DNA of 64,000 bases from Halichoerus grypus (taxonomy: Eukaryota; Chordata; Mammalia; Carnivora; Phocidae), in NCBI RefSeq assembly GCF_964656455.1, contig NC_135726.1, forward strand, positions 32,269,930 through 32,333,929, read 5' to 3'. Below are positions 40,967-52,900 of this stretch, piece after piece. The translations under genes and the position numbers were made by a program. Numbering within the stretch: position 1 is the stretch's first letter; every line of letters starts with the position of its first letter. The notes below the pieces were generated by a model, which saw nothing but the letters and a program-made list of their open reading frames with translations, was not told the origin of the DNA and did not search any database.

Positions 40967-43900
40967 CTGAAAAGAAAAGGCCAACAGTCTTGGGAAGCAG
41001 GAAGAACACCTGCTGTGGGGGGTCAGGCAGAAACCAGCCCCAAGCAGCACACATGTCTGGTGTCCCTCAGGCACGTCAGGGCTGGAGTCACATTGCTGAC
41101 TGATGCCCAGGTCCCTGCGCCTCTGGGAAGTTCCTCCCCCTGTGGTCATAGGTTCCCCAGCTGGGTTGTACCTGGATCTTGCCAAGTTCTCCAGTGCTCT
41201 CCATCCGGCTGGCAACGTTGACCGTGTTTCCCCAGATGTCATACTGAGGCTTTCGTGCCCCAATCACTCCAGCAATCACGGGCCCGTGGTTTATGCCTGG
41301 AGGGAACATTTGTGGTTGGCGGGTCAGGGAGGCCAAGCCTCAGGCTCTGCCCTTAGCAGCAGCCACAGAAAACATCGACCAACAGCTGAAATGGCTAGAG
41401 GGGACTTCCCAAGCCCGTGACAGGAGTGCTCATTTGGGGTGCGCGAGAGGCACCCCGGGCGGCCCTCTTCCGGCTGCTTGCTCCAGAAGTCGGGCTGCGG
41501 TTAGCACTTTTCTAATATCTGCTCATCTCCCAACCAAGAACAAACAGGCTGTGAGCACCAGCCCTGCAGCTAACACGGGGTGGTTAGGTCAGTAACTTGG
41601 CTTTGTTCTCAGGATGTTGTAAGGTTTACAGAAGGTGATTTTGGGGTTCTCCGTTTTCTGTAGGGTTCTGTTCTTATCTACTCACAACTTCCAAAGCTAA
41701 CTTTATAAACAGAATGCCAAGGAAGAGTAATTGCCCTGTTGCCAGCGTTGCAAGGCCGAGAGGGCGTTCTCAAGGCTTTCCCGCTAGACAGTGAAGTGCA
41801 CCGTCAGGCCTGAGCGTGCGCTTGCCAGGAGGCACGGGCCCAGCCGCCCTCCCCGAGCCCGGCCCCGCTCTCTGGGCCCTCACCAACTCGGAGGCGGAAG
41901 GAGTTGAAAGAATGCCGGTTGATGCCGTCCAGCTTGCTCATCAGGGCGATGCTGAAGTCCACCATGATGCCGATGTGCGCGTGCTGCCGCTCCAGGTCCT
42001 GCGGGACAGAGCGCTGCGCACGGGGGCCGCGGGTCCCCTGCCCCGACTTCCCGCCTGCACTGGGTGTCAGGCAGCCAGGAGGCTGGGCCGCGAGGTCCTC
42101 TGCCCCTCCCTCATAGGACGGGCCTGGGACCTGCTGAATCCCCCTAGTGGGGGACTGGGACGTGAGGCCACCAGCTCAGTACCTGGTTCTCAGTCCCTGA
42201 GGGGCTGCTGAGCCCTGCGGCTGCCATGTATGTGCTGCCGATGGTCTTGATCTTCTCCACGCTGCTGAACTTGGGCTTTAGAAGCAGCTGCGGGACAAAG
42301 GGACACCCCGAGGTCTGAGAAGGGGTGGGGTCCCTCCCGCCACTGCTCCTAATGCCGACATTTCTCACGTTCGGCCTTCCCTTGTGAGTGGACAGCCGAG
42401 TCCACGCAGGGACGAGGCCTCTGGTTCTGTCCCTGCTGCCCGGTCCTCCCGTTTGCGTCAGGACTCTCGTTCTTAAGGAGCAAGCACAGCCCAACAGGAT
42501 CTACCCAGGAATGTCGAATGTTCGCAGCTAAGAACGAAATCCAAGGGGCGCGTGGGTGGCTCAGTTAAGCATCTGACCCGTGGTTTCAGCTCAGGTCATG
42601 ATCTCAGGGTCCTGGGATCGAGCCCCACATGGGGCTCCGCGCTGAGCATAGAGCCTGCTTAAGATTCTCTGTCTCTCTCTCCCTGTGCCCCTGCCCCCTG
42701 CCTGTGTGCTGTAAGTAAATCCTTAAAAAAAAAATTAACGGGTGCCTGGGTGGCTCAGTCGTTGGCCTTCGGCTGAGGTCACGATCCCAGGGATCGAGCC
42801 CCACATCGGGCTCCCTGAGCAGGAAGCCTGCTTCTCTCTCTCCCACTCCCCCTGCTTGTGTTCCCTCTCTCGCTGTCTCTATCAAATAAATCTTAAAAAA
42901 AAAAAAAAATGAAGTCCAAACCGACAGACTTCTTCTGGAAGAGTTGGTAGCGTGGGCTTGGCTGGGAATCAAACTACAGCAGCCCCCCTTACCAACACTC
43001 CCAGACCCCAGTGGCTGCGTGGCACCGCAGGGTCCCGAGCCCTCCACAACGTGTGCTCTCTCGCCCACGAACTCGCCTGTGATGAGGTTTAGTTAGAAAT
43101 CAGGCACGGTGAAAGGTTAACAACAGAACCACGCGCCCTGATAAAATTACGTGAAGGGTCCCTCTCTCAAAAACTCTTCCTGTACTGCGTTCGTTCCTCC
43201 TCCTCCTCCTGATGCACGTGATGAGATGAAGCGAGGCACATGACAGGGACGCTGTGACACAGCATTCGGCCACTACCGACCTCCTGGCCATGTGTCGGGA
43301 GGGGGGTCACCTGCTCACGCGGCCAGCAAACCACAGGTAAGGGCACCGCTGCCTTCTTCAAGGACCCTCATCTGACCTGAGCTGGCTGCCCCTCGCAGAG
43401 AAGGTAACAAAGCGCTTACTGAGAGAAACGCAGGGAAAGGCGCATGCGTCCCTCTCCCGATCTGGGGGGCCCGCGCCCACGGCCCGCACCCTGCCCGAAC
43501 CTCGTCGAAGTCGGCGATGATCTCGTTCAGCAGGCGCAGACACTCCAGCCCCTCCTTGTTGACGTCGCACTCCGTGTAGAAGACTTTGAAGTCCGGCACG
43601 GACGCGAACATGACACACACGCAGTCGTAGGACTGATGGTACCAGTCCTGGATGGGGGCGGGCAGAAGACGACCTTGCGCCAGCCGGCCGTGCCGGGGGA
43701 CAAGCAAGCACAGGGACGCGGCCCCTCGGCCGTCCCACGAAACTTTCAGGGGCGGGGGGCGCAACGCGAGTGTCGCTCAGCCTGCCTTAACGCCTGAGAC
43801 TCCCATCTGAGTGCACTGGTTGGGGCGGGCTCAGGGTGGTTCTGACTCGGCGCTACCCTGGGTCCCGGGGCTGACGCTGAGAGCCCCGTGGAGCGGGCCA

Positions 43901-46900
43901 AGGTCACAGGGGGCCTGGGTCCTCTTGCGTAAAATGCTGCGGCACGGAACCCGTGGACCACGCACGTTTTCATCCGCGCGGACCGTCCGGACCACAGAGG
44001 CCTGGACATGCAGCTGGTGCCCACCAGCCCCCGGGCGGCCCCACGGCCCCCGGAAGTGCGGGCCCCAGGTACCCTCCGTCTCTCCCTACCCGGGGCCACC
44101 CAGTGCCCGCTGGCACCGCACCTCATTTAACTTGTCACCAATGAAGTGAGCGGCCACGTGGGCTGGCAAGACATTCTCCAGAAGAAGGCGGTTCACATTC
44201 TCCATGGTTTCAAACTCTTCGTGTTCCTTCTTGAACTTCTTCTTCCACAAACAGTCCAAGCGGCAGTAGTAGTCAATCTGCGGACAGCGGGCAACATCGG
44301 TGTCCTGGCCGCCGTGAGCGGGGACACGAGGACACACGTGTTGCCCCGGGGCCTGCTGAGCCAGCCCCTCAGTGCTTCCACCCTGTGTCCCCGGCTAATG
44401 TCCCCAGCTCAACGGCCACCTCCCCGTGGCCTCAGAATGCCAGTCAGCCGGGACTCCGTTCTCCCGTGACCCACGTGACCAAATGTCACTGGTGTCCTGA
44501 GCGGAGGGGATGCGGGGAGGCGAGGACCCGGGGACCAGGGTTTCCGTACTGGGCGCTGTCTCCCATGCAGCCCCAAATCTGCAGACGCCCCGGCCCGGTT
44601 GTGTCCCCCCCCACCCCATCCCCGCCGCTGAGCATGGGGCCCTACCTGTCTGGAGAGCATGAGGAGGGTGACGTAGAACAGAACCAGGTAGAAATTGGTC
44701 ATCGCCTTCGCGTCCTTCCACACACAGAACGGGGAGCTGCGGGACACGAAGGGGAAAGGCCAGAGTCGCTCGTGCCCGGCCCTCAGACGCGAGCCCGGGA
44801 CAGACGGCTGCCCTCAGCTCACATCCTCAGGGCACAGACACGAAACAAGTGACTTTGGGGTGACAAGAGAAGATGGTCTGACTGGGAGGTGGGGGAGGCC
44901 TCACTGAAGTGACGTCTGAAGGAAAAGCACTCCAGGCAGGTGAGGGGACAGCCAAGCACTCCTCCAATTCAGGGACTGCAGCTGTCAGCAGGCCCAGGGG
45001 AGCAGATTTTGTTCTGGGTCCCCAAATTCAAGGGGAGCCAGGCCCCTCTCCTCAACCCATCTGGGGCCGAGAGCCCCCAGAAGCACACACACACCATCCC
45101 TTCCCACACCACAGGGCTCAGCCACCAGTCCAGGGACAGACCAGAGACAACTGTTGTTTCCAGAACTCTGGAGATCCGGGACACGGCTCAAGGAGGGGGA
45201 CCGGGCTAGAGCCGAAGCCTCCCCCCCACCCCAAGAATGGCGTAGACAGGAGGATCCAGGAAGCCTCCGTGGTTCTCGGGATGTCCCCCAGAGAACCTGC
45301 AGATGAGTGACACTCCAGCTCTGAGTGTACGGACCTGGGATCATCACGTCCCTTCCTGTAAAATGGAGACCGTGCCACCTGCCAGCCCAGCCCCGCCCCC
45401 AGGTGTCCAGGCCGACGGCACCGTGAAGGCCAGCACAGCACGGTTCAACATGACACCCCACGGACCACACTCGAGACGGGCAGGGGGACAGGGTGCTTCG
45501 GGCCCCACCTGAGGGTACTGTTGGTCTCGGTGAGGTTGTCCACAACGTGGCCACAGCAGTCCGACTGCCAGCACGGGGAGATGTTGAAGAGCACCAGGTA
45601 GGCCCCCAAGGCCACGGTCAAGAGCACGACCTTCAGCTCCAGGCTCATCCGCAGGAAGACCGAGCAAGCGACAAAGGCCAGGATGCAGCTACAGGTGTAA
45701 TACTGGGGTGATGGGGGGCGTCGGTCACCATGAGGCAGCTCCTGGACCCAGGTAACCAGGACGGGGCGCCTCTAGCGCTGGCACCCCGACTCCAAGCCCC
45801 TTTCCAGCGCCGGGGGCGGGGGGGCGTGAAGGGCCAGCGCATCTGCAACACTGCTCTCAGCCTTGATGACCTCCCTTCTTAGCAAAGAGCAGACCACACA
45901 GTCTAGAACTTTCGAGCATCGCATTGTTTTTACTCTATTTTTACTTCTACTTATGGCAGGTGAACTCACTGAAGGGAGGGGGAGAAAAGTAACTACAACT
46001 GCAGTGGCCTGTGGATGTGACAAAGGTGAGGGCAGCAGTACGCACACCCCTGAACAGCCTCCCCGCCTCCAGTTCGGCCCCGAGCTTGCCCTTCCCAAAG
46101 GGCATCGCTGCCCATATTCCTCTCCCACTCAAGATCATGCTGTGGCTCCCCGCTGCCCCCAGAAGAGAGACCAAGCTCTCTATCCTGGCGCTCAGGCTCC
46201 GCCCCCACCCCCGATCTAGATCAAACCTACCTCCGGCTCCGTGTCTCAGCTGTCCCCGCACCTCCCCACGACACCACCGCCTGAAGCCCTGCGGGCTCCC
46301 ATTGCGTGCCTCAGCTTTTCTCCCTGTCCCAGAACCTTTCTGTCCTTCAGAGACCAGCTCAAAATTCACCACGGCCCGCGGAAGTCCCCCACCCTCCGCT
46401 GCCGCGCATCGGGGCTCCCCAGACCTGGCTTCTGCTGTCGGCCTGCCTGAGGCCAGTCATGGCTCCACCACCCATGAGGCCAACCAGTCAACCTCTCGGG
46501 GCCCCTCCTCGCGCCTTGGATGAAGCAGCACCGGCCCCGAAGGCCCTGTGTCCTCCGGGACCAGAGGCCACCTCGGCCCCGGCTGGGCCTTGCTCTCTCC
46601 ATCTTCTGGGAGGGGCTGGACTCCGCTCCCCCGCACCCCGTGGCCTCCGGCACTCAGGCGGGGCACTGCGCAGGAGCAGGGCCCAGCAGGGGCACGCGGG
46701 GCCCAGCGGTCTGGGCCAGGGCCCGGCTGCACTCACCGGGAGGAGCCCGCACGTGTTGCTCCCAGGCCTCGGGCTCGTCTGGTTGCCCGCAGGCAGCCCC
46801 GGGGCCGAGAAAGGCATCAGCGGCTACAGAGAAGACAGGTCACCGTGAGGGGTGGCCCAGGCACCTGGGACTCTAGGACCTGCCAGGCCAAGCTCCAGGC

Positions 46901-49900
46901 ACTCCCAGAGCCGCGGTGCCCCGACTCCGGGCCACAGGCATCCGCTTCCCACAGGGGAGAGGTCCGGGGAGGAGGAGAGTGTAAAATGAAGCCCCACGTG
47001 CACCATCGCCAAAGCATCAGAGGCTGATTGGGGGCTGGGGGAGGCAGGGGAGAAGCTGGGATCAGCATAGTCAGTGAGCCCCCTTCTCCCCAGGAGACCC
47101 TGAGTGTAGTGGTCACAGGGTCTCAGGGACACGGAGAGCCCCTGGCTCCAGAGGTCAGAGCTGGGAGGACCAGCAGGGACACATGCTGTCCGCAGCACTG
47201 AGCACGCGAGCCAGGCCTGAGAAGCAGGGGCTCAAGTGTCCTCCCCAGCCTGTGCCCAGGGCCACTCGCCCTAGCGAGGAAACGGAGTCTCAGAGAGAGT
47301 AAGCCAGGGCCTCCCCAGGTAGAAGGATGAGGATGAAGAAGGTAGGAGATGCCAAGAACACTGGTGGTTCAAGACATCCTGTCCTTGTGGGGCTGGCCAC
47401 GTAAGCTCTCTGGGGGCCCCAGGTCCTCGTGTGAAAAGCGAAGGGGAAGGAGCCCAGGCCCATCTCAGGGGCCTCGCGGAGCCCGCCCACAGGGCCCTGC
47501 AGAGAGCTACACCAGATGCAGCTCTCGGGCAGGAGACTGTGGGATTCGAGAACCTGAAGGTGCCCAGGGTCTAGGACTGGCTCCCCAGCCCCCCAGGAAG
47601 CACGCACAGGCAGGAGGGCTCCTCGCCAGGGCCCGCCATGCCCACCCACCCCCCAGAACCCACCAGGTTGACGATGGCGATGCTGAGCAGGCTGCCAATA
47701 GTCAGGACGGCCAGGGACAGGCGCAGCAGGGGCTGGGTCTCCACGCTCTCGGAGATGGCCTGCAACATCCCCCAGGCCGGGCAGCACCTCTGTGGAGGCA
47801 CGGGGTCAGGGGGCCGGCGCCACCACCGGGACAAGGACCCCTCGGCCCAAGGGCCCAGCGGACGTGAGGGCTCCCGAGAGCTCCACTAGAGCTCAGGCCC
47901 AGAGCTCAGGACGCACGGGTGCACAGACAGAGGGGACGCTCCCACCCTCAGGGCCGGGGACAGCCGCAGCCGCTTGGGGGCCCCCGGCAGCCCGGGAAGG
48001 TGGCATTACTGGGAGAAGTGCTCTGCAAACTGTCGCCCGGGCAGGAGGGGCGCGGAGGGCCGGCGGCGCAGGGCCAGGTGCCCGGTCAAGGGCTCCCACT
48101 CACCAAGAACTCGTGGGCAAAGCACAGGCCCAACACCAGCGCCAGCACGCAGGCCACCAGCCCGAAGGACACACCCAGAGCCGCCATCCTGGAGAGCAGA
48201 AAACCCGAGGTCTGGGGGACCGTCGGCCCAGGGCCAAGCCGCAGGCATGCTCCCCAACCCCCAGCACCCCAATTCTCAGGCTCCCAGCCGCCTCCTGCCC
48301 CCCCAAACTGCCATCTACACTCAGCAAAGGGGATCTCTGAGCACCGTGGTCCAGCTGCCCCACTCATGCACGAGGCCGGGGCCACGTATCTGAGAAACGG
48401 GTGGGCACGCAGCCTTCAGACCCACGGCCGCCCCGAAGTACCAGACGGAAGGGCTTCTGCCTAGTTTGTCTTTAGGAAGCACATCCTAAACCCCAATCCT
48501 AGTGGATCCTCTGGCCTCACCCCCTTCCAGAACCCACCACGTAGCTGCCCTCACTCCTTCCCTGTGACCTCCCCCCCGCCCCGCCCATCCCCCGCCAACA
48601 GGGGCCGTGCACCCGGATAGGGCACGAAGCCCTCTGAGCCTCAGTTTCCCACATCTAAGGGAGCTGGAGGTGGCTACGGTTCTGGGAGTCTGCCTTCTGG
48701 GACAGCGGTCGCCTCAGGCCACACGCCCACAGGGCCACACAGGTCTCAGGGGACTGGGAAGGCCTGCGGCTAGACAGGACGAGCACATTCGATAGAAACA
48801 AAAGTAAGCACTGGGGAGCCCAGGTGTGGGCCACAGCCCCTGGTCCAGTCTCTGGGACTCCAGGCCCCTCCTGCCGGTCGGGCAGCGCACGCAGCTTTTC
48901 TGGGGGCTCTGCCAGGCCCCGGGCCCGCGCATCCCGCCCACCCCGACTGACCTGGGCATGAGCAGGGCCTGGACCAGCAGGATGCAGACGAAGACGAGGC
49001 TGGCGCAGGCGAAGTAGTGGCGCGCCCGGGGGATGGGCGCCAGGCGGTACTGGGGGCAACGGGGACGGTCAGGGCCGCTTGCTCCGCCCCTTCCCGGCCC
49101 ACCCCGGCTCAAGTTAATCAAAACTCACACCCACCCCTGGGTGCACCTGGGTGGCTCAGTCGGTTAAGCGTTGGACTCAGGTCATGATCTCAGGGTCCCA
49201 CTCAGCGGGGAGCCCGCTTCTCCCTCCCCCTCTGCCCCTCCCCCCCTCGTGCATGTGTGCGCTCTCTCTCTTTCTCTCTCTAAAACAAATAAATAAATCT
49301 TTAAAACAAACCTCACATACTCCTTGAGTTCCAGGTGATGATGGGACATCATCATGACCAAATGACCTTCATTCTGTTCCCTGACGTTTAGAGCTGATCC
49401 CTTCCCCTCCCCCACCCCACCTAGGTCTCTGACTCTATTTCCCAGGTCGCTGAGAAGCCTATGGCCCCAAGCTTGGGGACGGGAACCAAGTCTGAGCTCT
49501 GGGGCTGGCGGTGGGTCTGTCCTCCCCCCAAACCCAGGAGTAAGGCCGGGCCTGAGCCCCTAGCTAGTGGGCGGGGGGACCCCGTGCCGCTCGCACCCCT
49601 ACACCAGGCACAATCTCATGATCTCGGGCCACAGGGGCTCCTGCTGCACGTGAGCAAACCGGGGCTCAGAGAGTCCGGCAGCCTGCCCAGGGTCACACAG
49701 CTGCTGGCAGGCCTGCCAGGCAGGTTTCCCTCAGACCCCAAGCTCCTCACCGAGGGAGCCCCGACTCAGGAAGCCCCAGCCAGAGAAAGACCCCACCACC
49801 ACCAGCAATCTTGAGGCTGAGAGGGGAAAGAAGCCCCAGCACCAGAGCCCCGTGGCCTGGGGCCACCCTCACGGGCCACACCAGAAGCCAGAAGCCTGTG

Positions 49901-52900
49901 CAATGGGTAACAACGGCCACCTTGTCCGGCCGTGTGAGGTTTCAAGGACATACATGTGTGCCGGGGACATGGCCAGAACACAGTAGGCGCTCAATAAATA
50001 AGTAAACAGTTGTAGAACGGCATAAAAGCACGTAGTTGTAGCAGCCAGAAGGGAGAACCAGGCTAAGGCGTGCGCTGGCCCTTACCCGCTGAGGTCCTAG
50101 CATATGAGGGGAGCAAAGGTCTCCCAAACCCAAGCGGGAGAATCCCTAACAGGGCACAAGTCAGGTACAGGAGTGAGGCCAACAGGAAGAGAGTCCAAGC
50201 AAGGCGGGACTGGGCCCCCACCCACCCCCATGGCCCGCCGGGGTGATTGCCCACCACCCTCCCTGAACAGACGTCGGAGCGGTGGCCGCCCCACCCCAGG
50301 CCTGGAGCCCCCGTTCCTCACCTCTCGCTCGAAGTCCTTCTCCAGGAAGATGGACCCGAAGGTGTAGAAGTCATCGGACTTGGAGCAGCAGGGCCTGAGG
50401 GGTGGCAGGCGCAGACCGTGAGACACAGGGCCTGGGGGAATAGGGGGGCCCGCCCTCGGGAGGAGATGGGGGAGGGGGGTGGGAGGGGGCCCCACTCTGG
50501 GGAGCAGGGAGATGGGGGGCAGAAGTCCACCCTCAGGAGGCAGCACCAGGGAGGCAAAGGAACCACCACAGACGCAGCCGGAGCTGGGCCACCAGGCACG
50601 TGGGCACAAGGTGGGCCTGGCTGTATGGGGAACCCCCATCCGGGGGGGGGACAGGGCGAACAGAGGCCTCGGGGTCCCACCTCGTGGAGCTCAGCCCCTC
50701 GATGGCTGACAGCATCTCCTCGTCGTACGAGTCGTCCTCCGACCGCCCCTTGGGGGACGCGCTCCTGCAACAGGAACCGAAGCGCATCACCCCAGGACCA
50801 CACCCGCCCGCCCAGAGGCAGGAGTGAGCACGAGGCAGCCCCCCCGTCTGGGCGCCCAGACGCCTGCAGGAGGCCCCAGAGCCTCGTGCGGGGTGGCCGA
50901 GGAACAGGAGGGTCCCACTGAGGCCCAGAGAGCGCAAGTGGAGGCCCGGCACCCAGCAGCCGGCCCAGGTGGCCAGCAGCCCAGGCGGCAGCAGAGGACC
51001 TCTAAGGCCTCTTCCCCTCCACCCGCAGGCTTCCCTCACGCCAACCACTGACCCGGCCCCGGGGGGGACACCACAGGCACTCCATTACTGTCAAGTTCTC
51101 ATTCCAAGCCACAGCCCCTCCGAGCTGCCCTCCTGGACAGAGGATGGTCAGGGTAGGCTGCCTGGAGGGGGCGGACACTAGGGGGGTGACTGGGGTGGGG
51201 CAGGACTTGGTCAGGAAGGCAGGCCACAGTTGACGGAGAGGAGGGGATGGTGCACGTACCTGTCAGGGGTCCGGTGGCGCCGCAGGGGAATGGTCTGGAA
51301 AGGAAAGGAGAGGGGACAGTTATTCTGCACTGAAGGGCCCCCGAAGTCTGTCCCTGGACTGGGTCTCTCATCTCCCGCACCCTCGGACACACGGGGCAGG
51401 TGCCGAGCAGTCTGGGAGGCAGGGTCCTACCTTGGGCCTCCGCCCGCTGGGGACGGGGGTCTCGCCGCTGCTCACGCTCTCACGGTGGTTGAGGTGAGCA
51501 AAGGGCCGCGCGGCCCCCCAGGACTCGAGGTAGCGGGTCATGCGCACGGACGCCCGCATCTTTAGGGCCGCGTCCCCCTTGGGCTTGGGGAGGTGCTGGC
51601 TGGGCGGGGGTGGCTGCCGGCTCTGTAGGCAGACACAGACACGGCCTGTCCCCACCCCCCTCAGCCCAGGAAGGGCCCCTGCCCCCATCCCACTCCCCCT
51701 GAAATGCCACACTGCCCCGAGTGCTGGCCAGGCTGGGGAAAAAGAGAATGGCAGAAACGCTGCTGGGTCTGCGAGCCCCTCGGGGACCGGCTATGGCCCA
51801 GTGCACTCCTTGGCTGGGCTGCATAGGAGGTCCCAGCTCGGGCCCTGTCCTTCCCAGGCGGCCAGGAGATTGGGGATCACACACAACTGTGCACAGCCCC
51901 TCAGACCCTTCTCTGCCTCCCCAGGGAAAGATCGGGCCGAAGTCCTAAGCCCTAAGACCCTGCCGGCCCCGTGACGCTCTGTGGCACCACTGTCTCCCTT
52001 GGGGCCTGAAAGCCCACTGGCCTCTCCCCGTGGGGACACCCCGGGGAGACAGTGCCCAGGAAAGCCACAAGCATCCTACCCAGCCCACCCACATGTGGCC
52101 GGCACATGTCCTTCCAGGAGGGAGCAGCTGGAGGAAGAGGAGTGCGGGCCAGGAACCCGGAGAGCCGGAGAGACGGCCCACCGAGGGGCCAGCCCCACCC
52201 CCTGGGCAGCGTTCCAGGCCCTTCCACTCCTACGGCCCCCACTCCACGGCAGGGAGCGTTACGTGCCATGTGCCTGCTGTGGCCGGGTCAGGGAGAGGGT
52301 GTCAGCCCGGCCGGCCTCCTCCGTGGCCCCCTGCCCCCCACCCCCCTAAGAGCAGGGGACCGTCCCCTGCTGGGGAGGACGGGCAGGACTGTAAAAGGGG
52401 GAGAGAAGAGAAACAGTGCCAAGGCCGCCAGAGACAAGCTTGAACCATCTCCAAGTCCCCCTACCCCCTGTCCCCTTGGGTCTCTGCAAACACCCACAAG
52501 GACCAGCATCTACGGCCACAGACACTCGCTAAGCCACAGGCAGCAACTTTCCTAGAAACTTCTAGACTCCTTTCGGGATAGAAACATTTTTAAGCCCTGA
52601 GATGCGCCTGTCTGCCTCGCCAGTGGGACCAGCTGGAATCCGGCTGTGCCGCGCCGAGAGCCACCTGCCCTGGAGTCGGGGGAGGTCCCATTCTCCGTCT
52701 CCCCTTTACAGGTCGGCAACTCTGCCCCCGCAGCCCCCAGCCGCTCAAGTTTGGGGTCGCTAGCACTTCTCACTCACTGGGGCTTCCTGAGAAATAAATG
52801 TGCACTAAAGATCCATCAGCTCTGAGTATAAAGGCACCTGTTCCGAAGCGGGCCCCGGGAGGGCACCTGCAACTGTCACCAGCCCGCAGGTGACCCCCAC

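Larger units (their letters stand above)
40967..43500 (-). other. ADCY7: ADCY7 3'-end introns (between exons 25 and 21)
   Basis: The introns are 40967-41171, 41297-41883, 41999-42182 and 42288-43500. Only the last carries young repeats (the SINEC pair listed) and a short (TCC)n at 43197-43209. Nothing else recognised. Confidence 0.75.
43648..46736 (-). other. ADCY7: ADCY7 introns between exons 21 and 17
   Basis: The introns are 43648-44121, 44278-44645, 44737-45508 and 45703-46736. All are GC-rich, without young SINE or L1 copies. Many overlapping open frames here reflect GC richness. An L2- or MIR-like relic is possible in 46020-46540. Confidence 0.7.
46824..48951 (-). other. ADCY7: ADCY7 introns between exons 17 and 14
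   Basis: The introns are 46824-47663, 47790-48103 and 48189-48951. GC-rich, with MIR-like fragments at about 47230-47300 and 48610-48665 (CTGAGCCTCAGTTTCCCACATC). Nothing else recognised. Confidence 0.7.
50395..51430 (-). other. ADCY7: ADCY7 introns between exons 13 and 10
   Basis: The introns are 50395-50680, 50765-51259 and 51295-51430. They are G-rich on + and C-rich in the transcript, with no recognised repeat. Confidence 0.75.
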
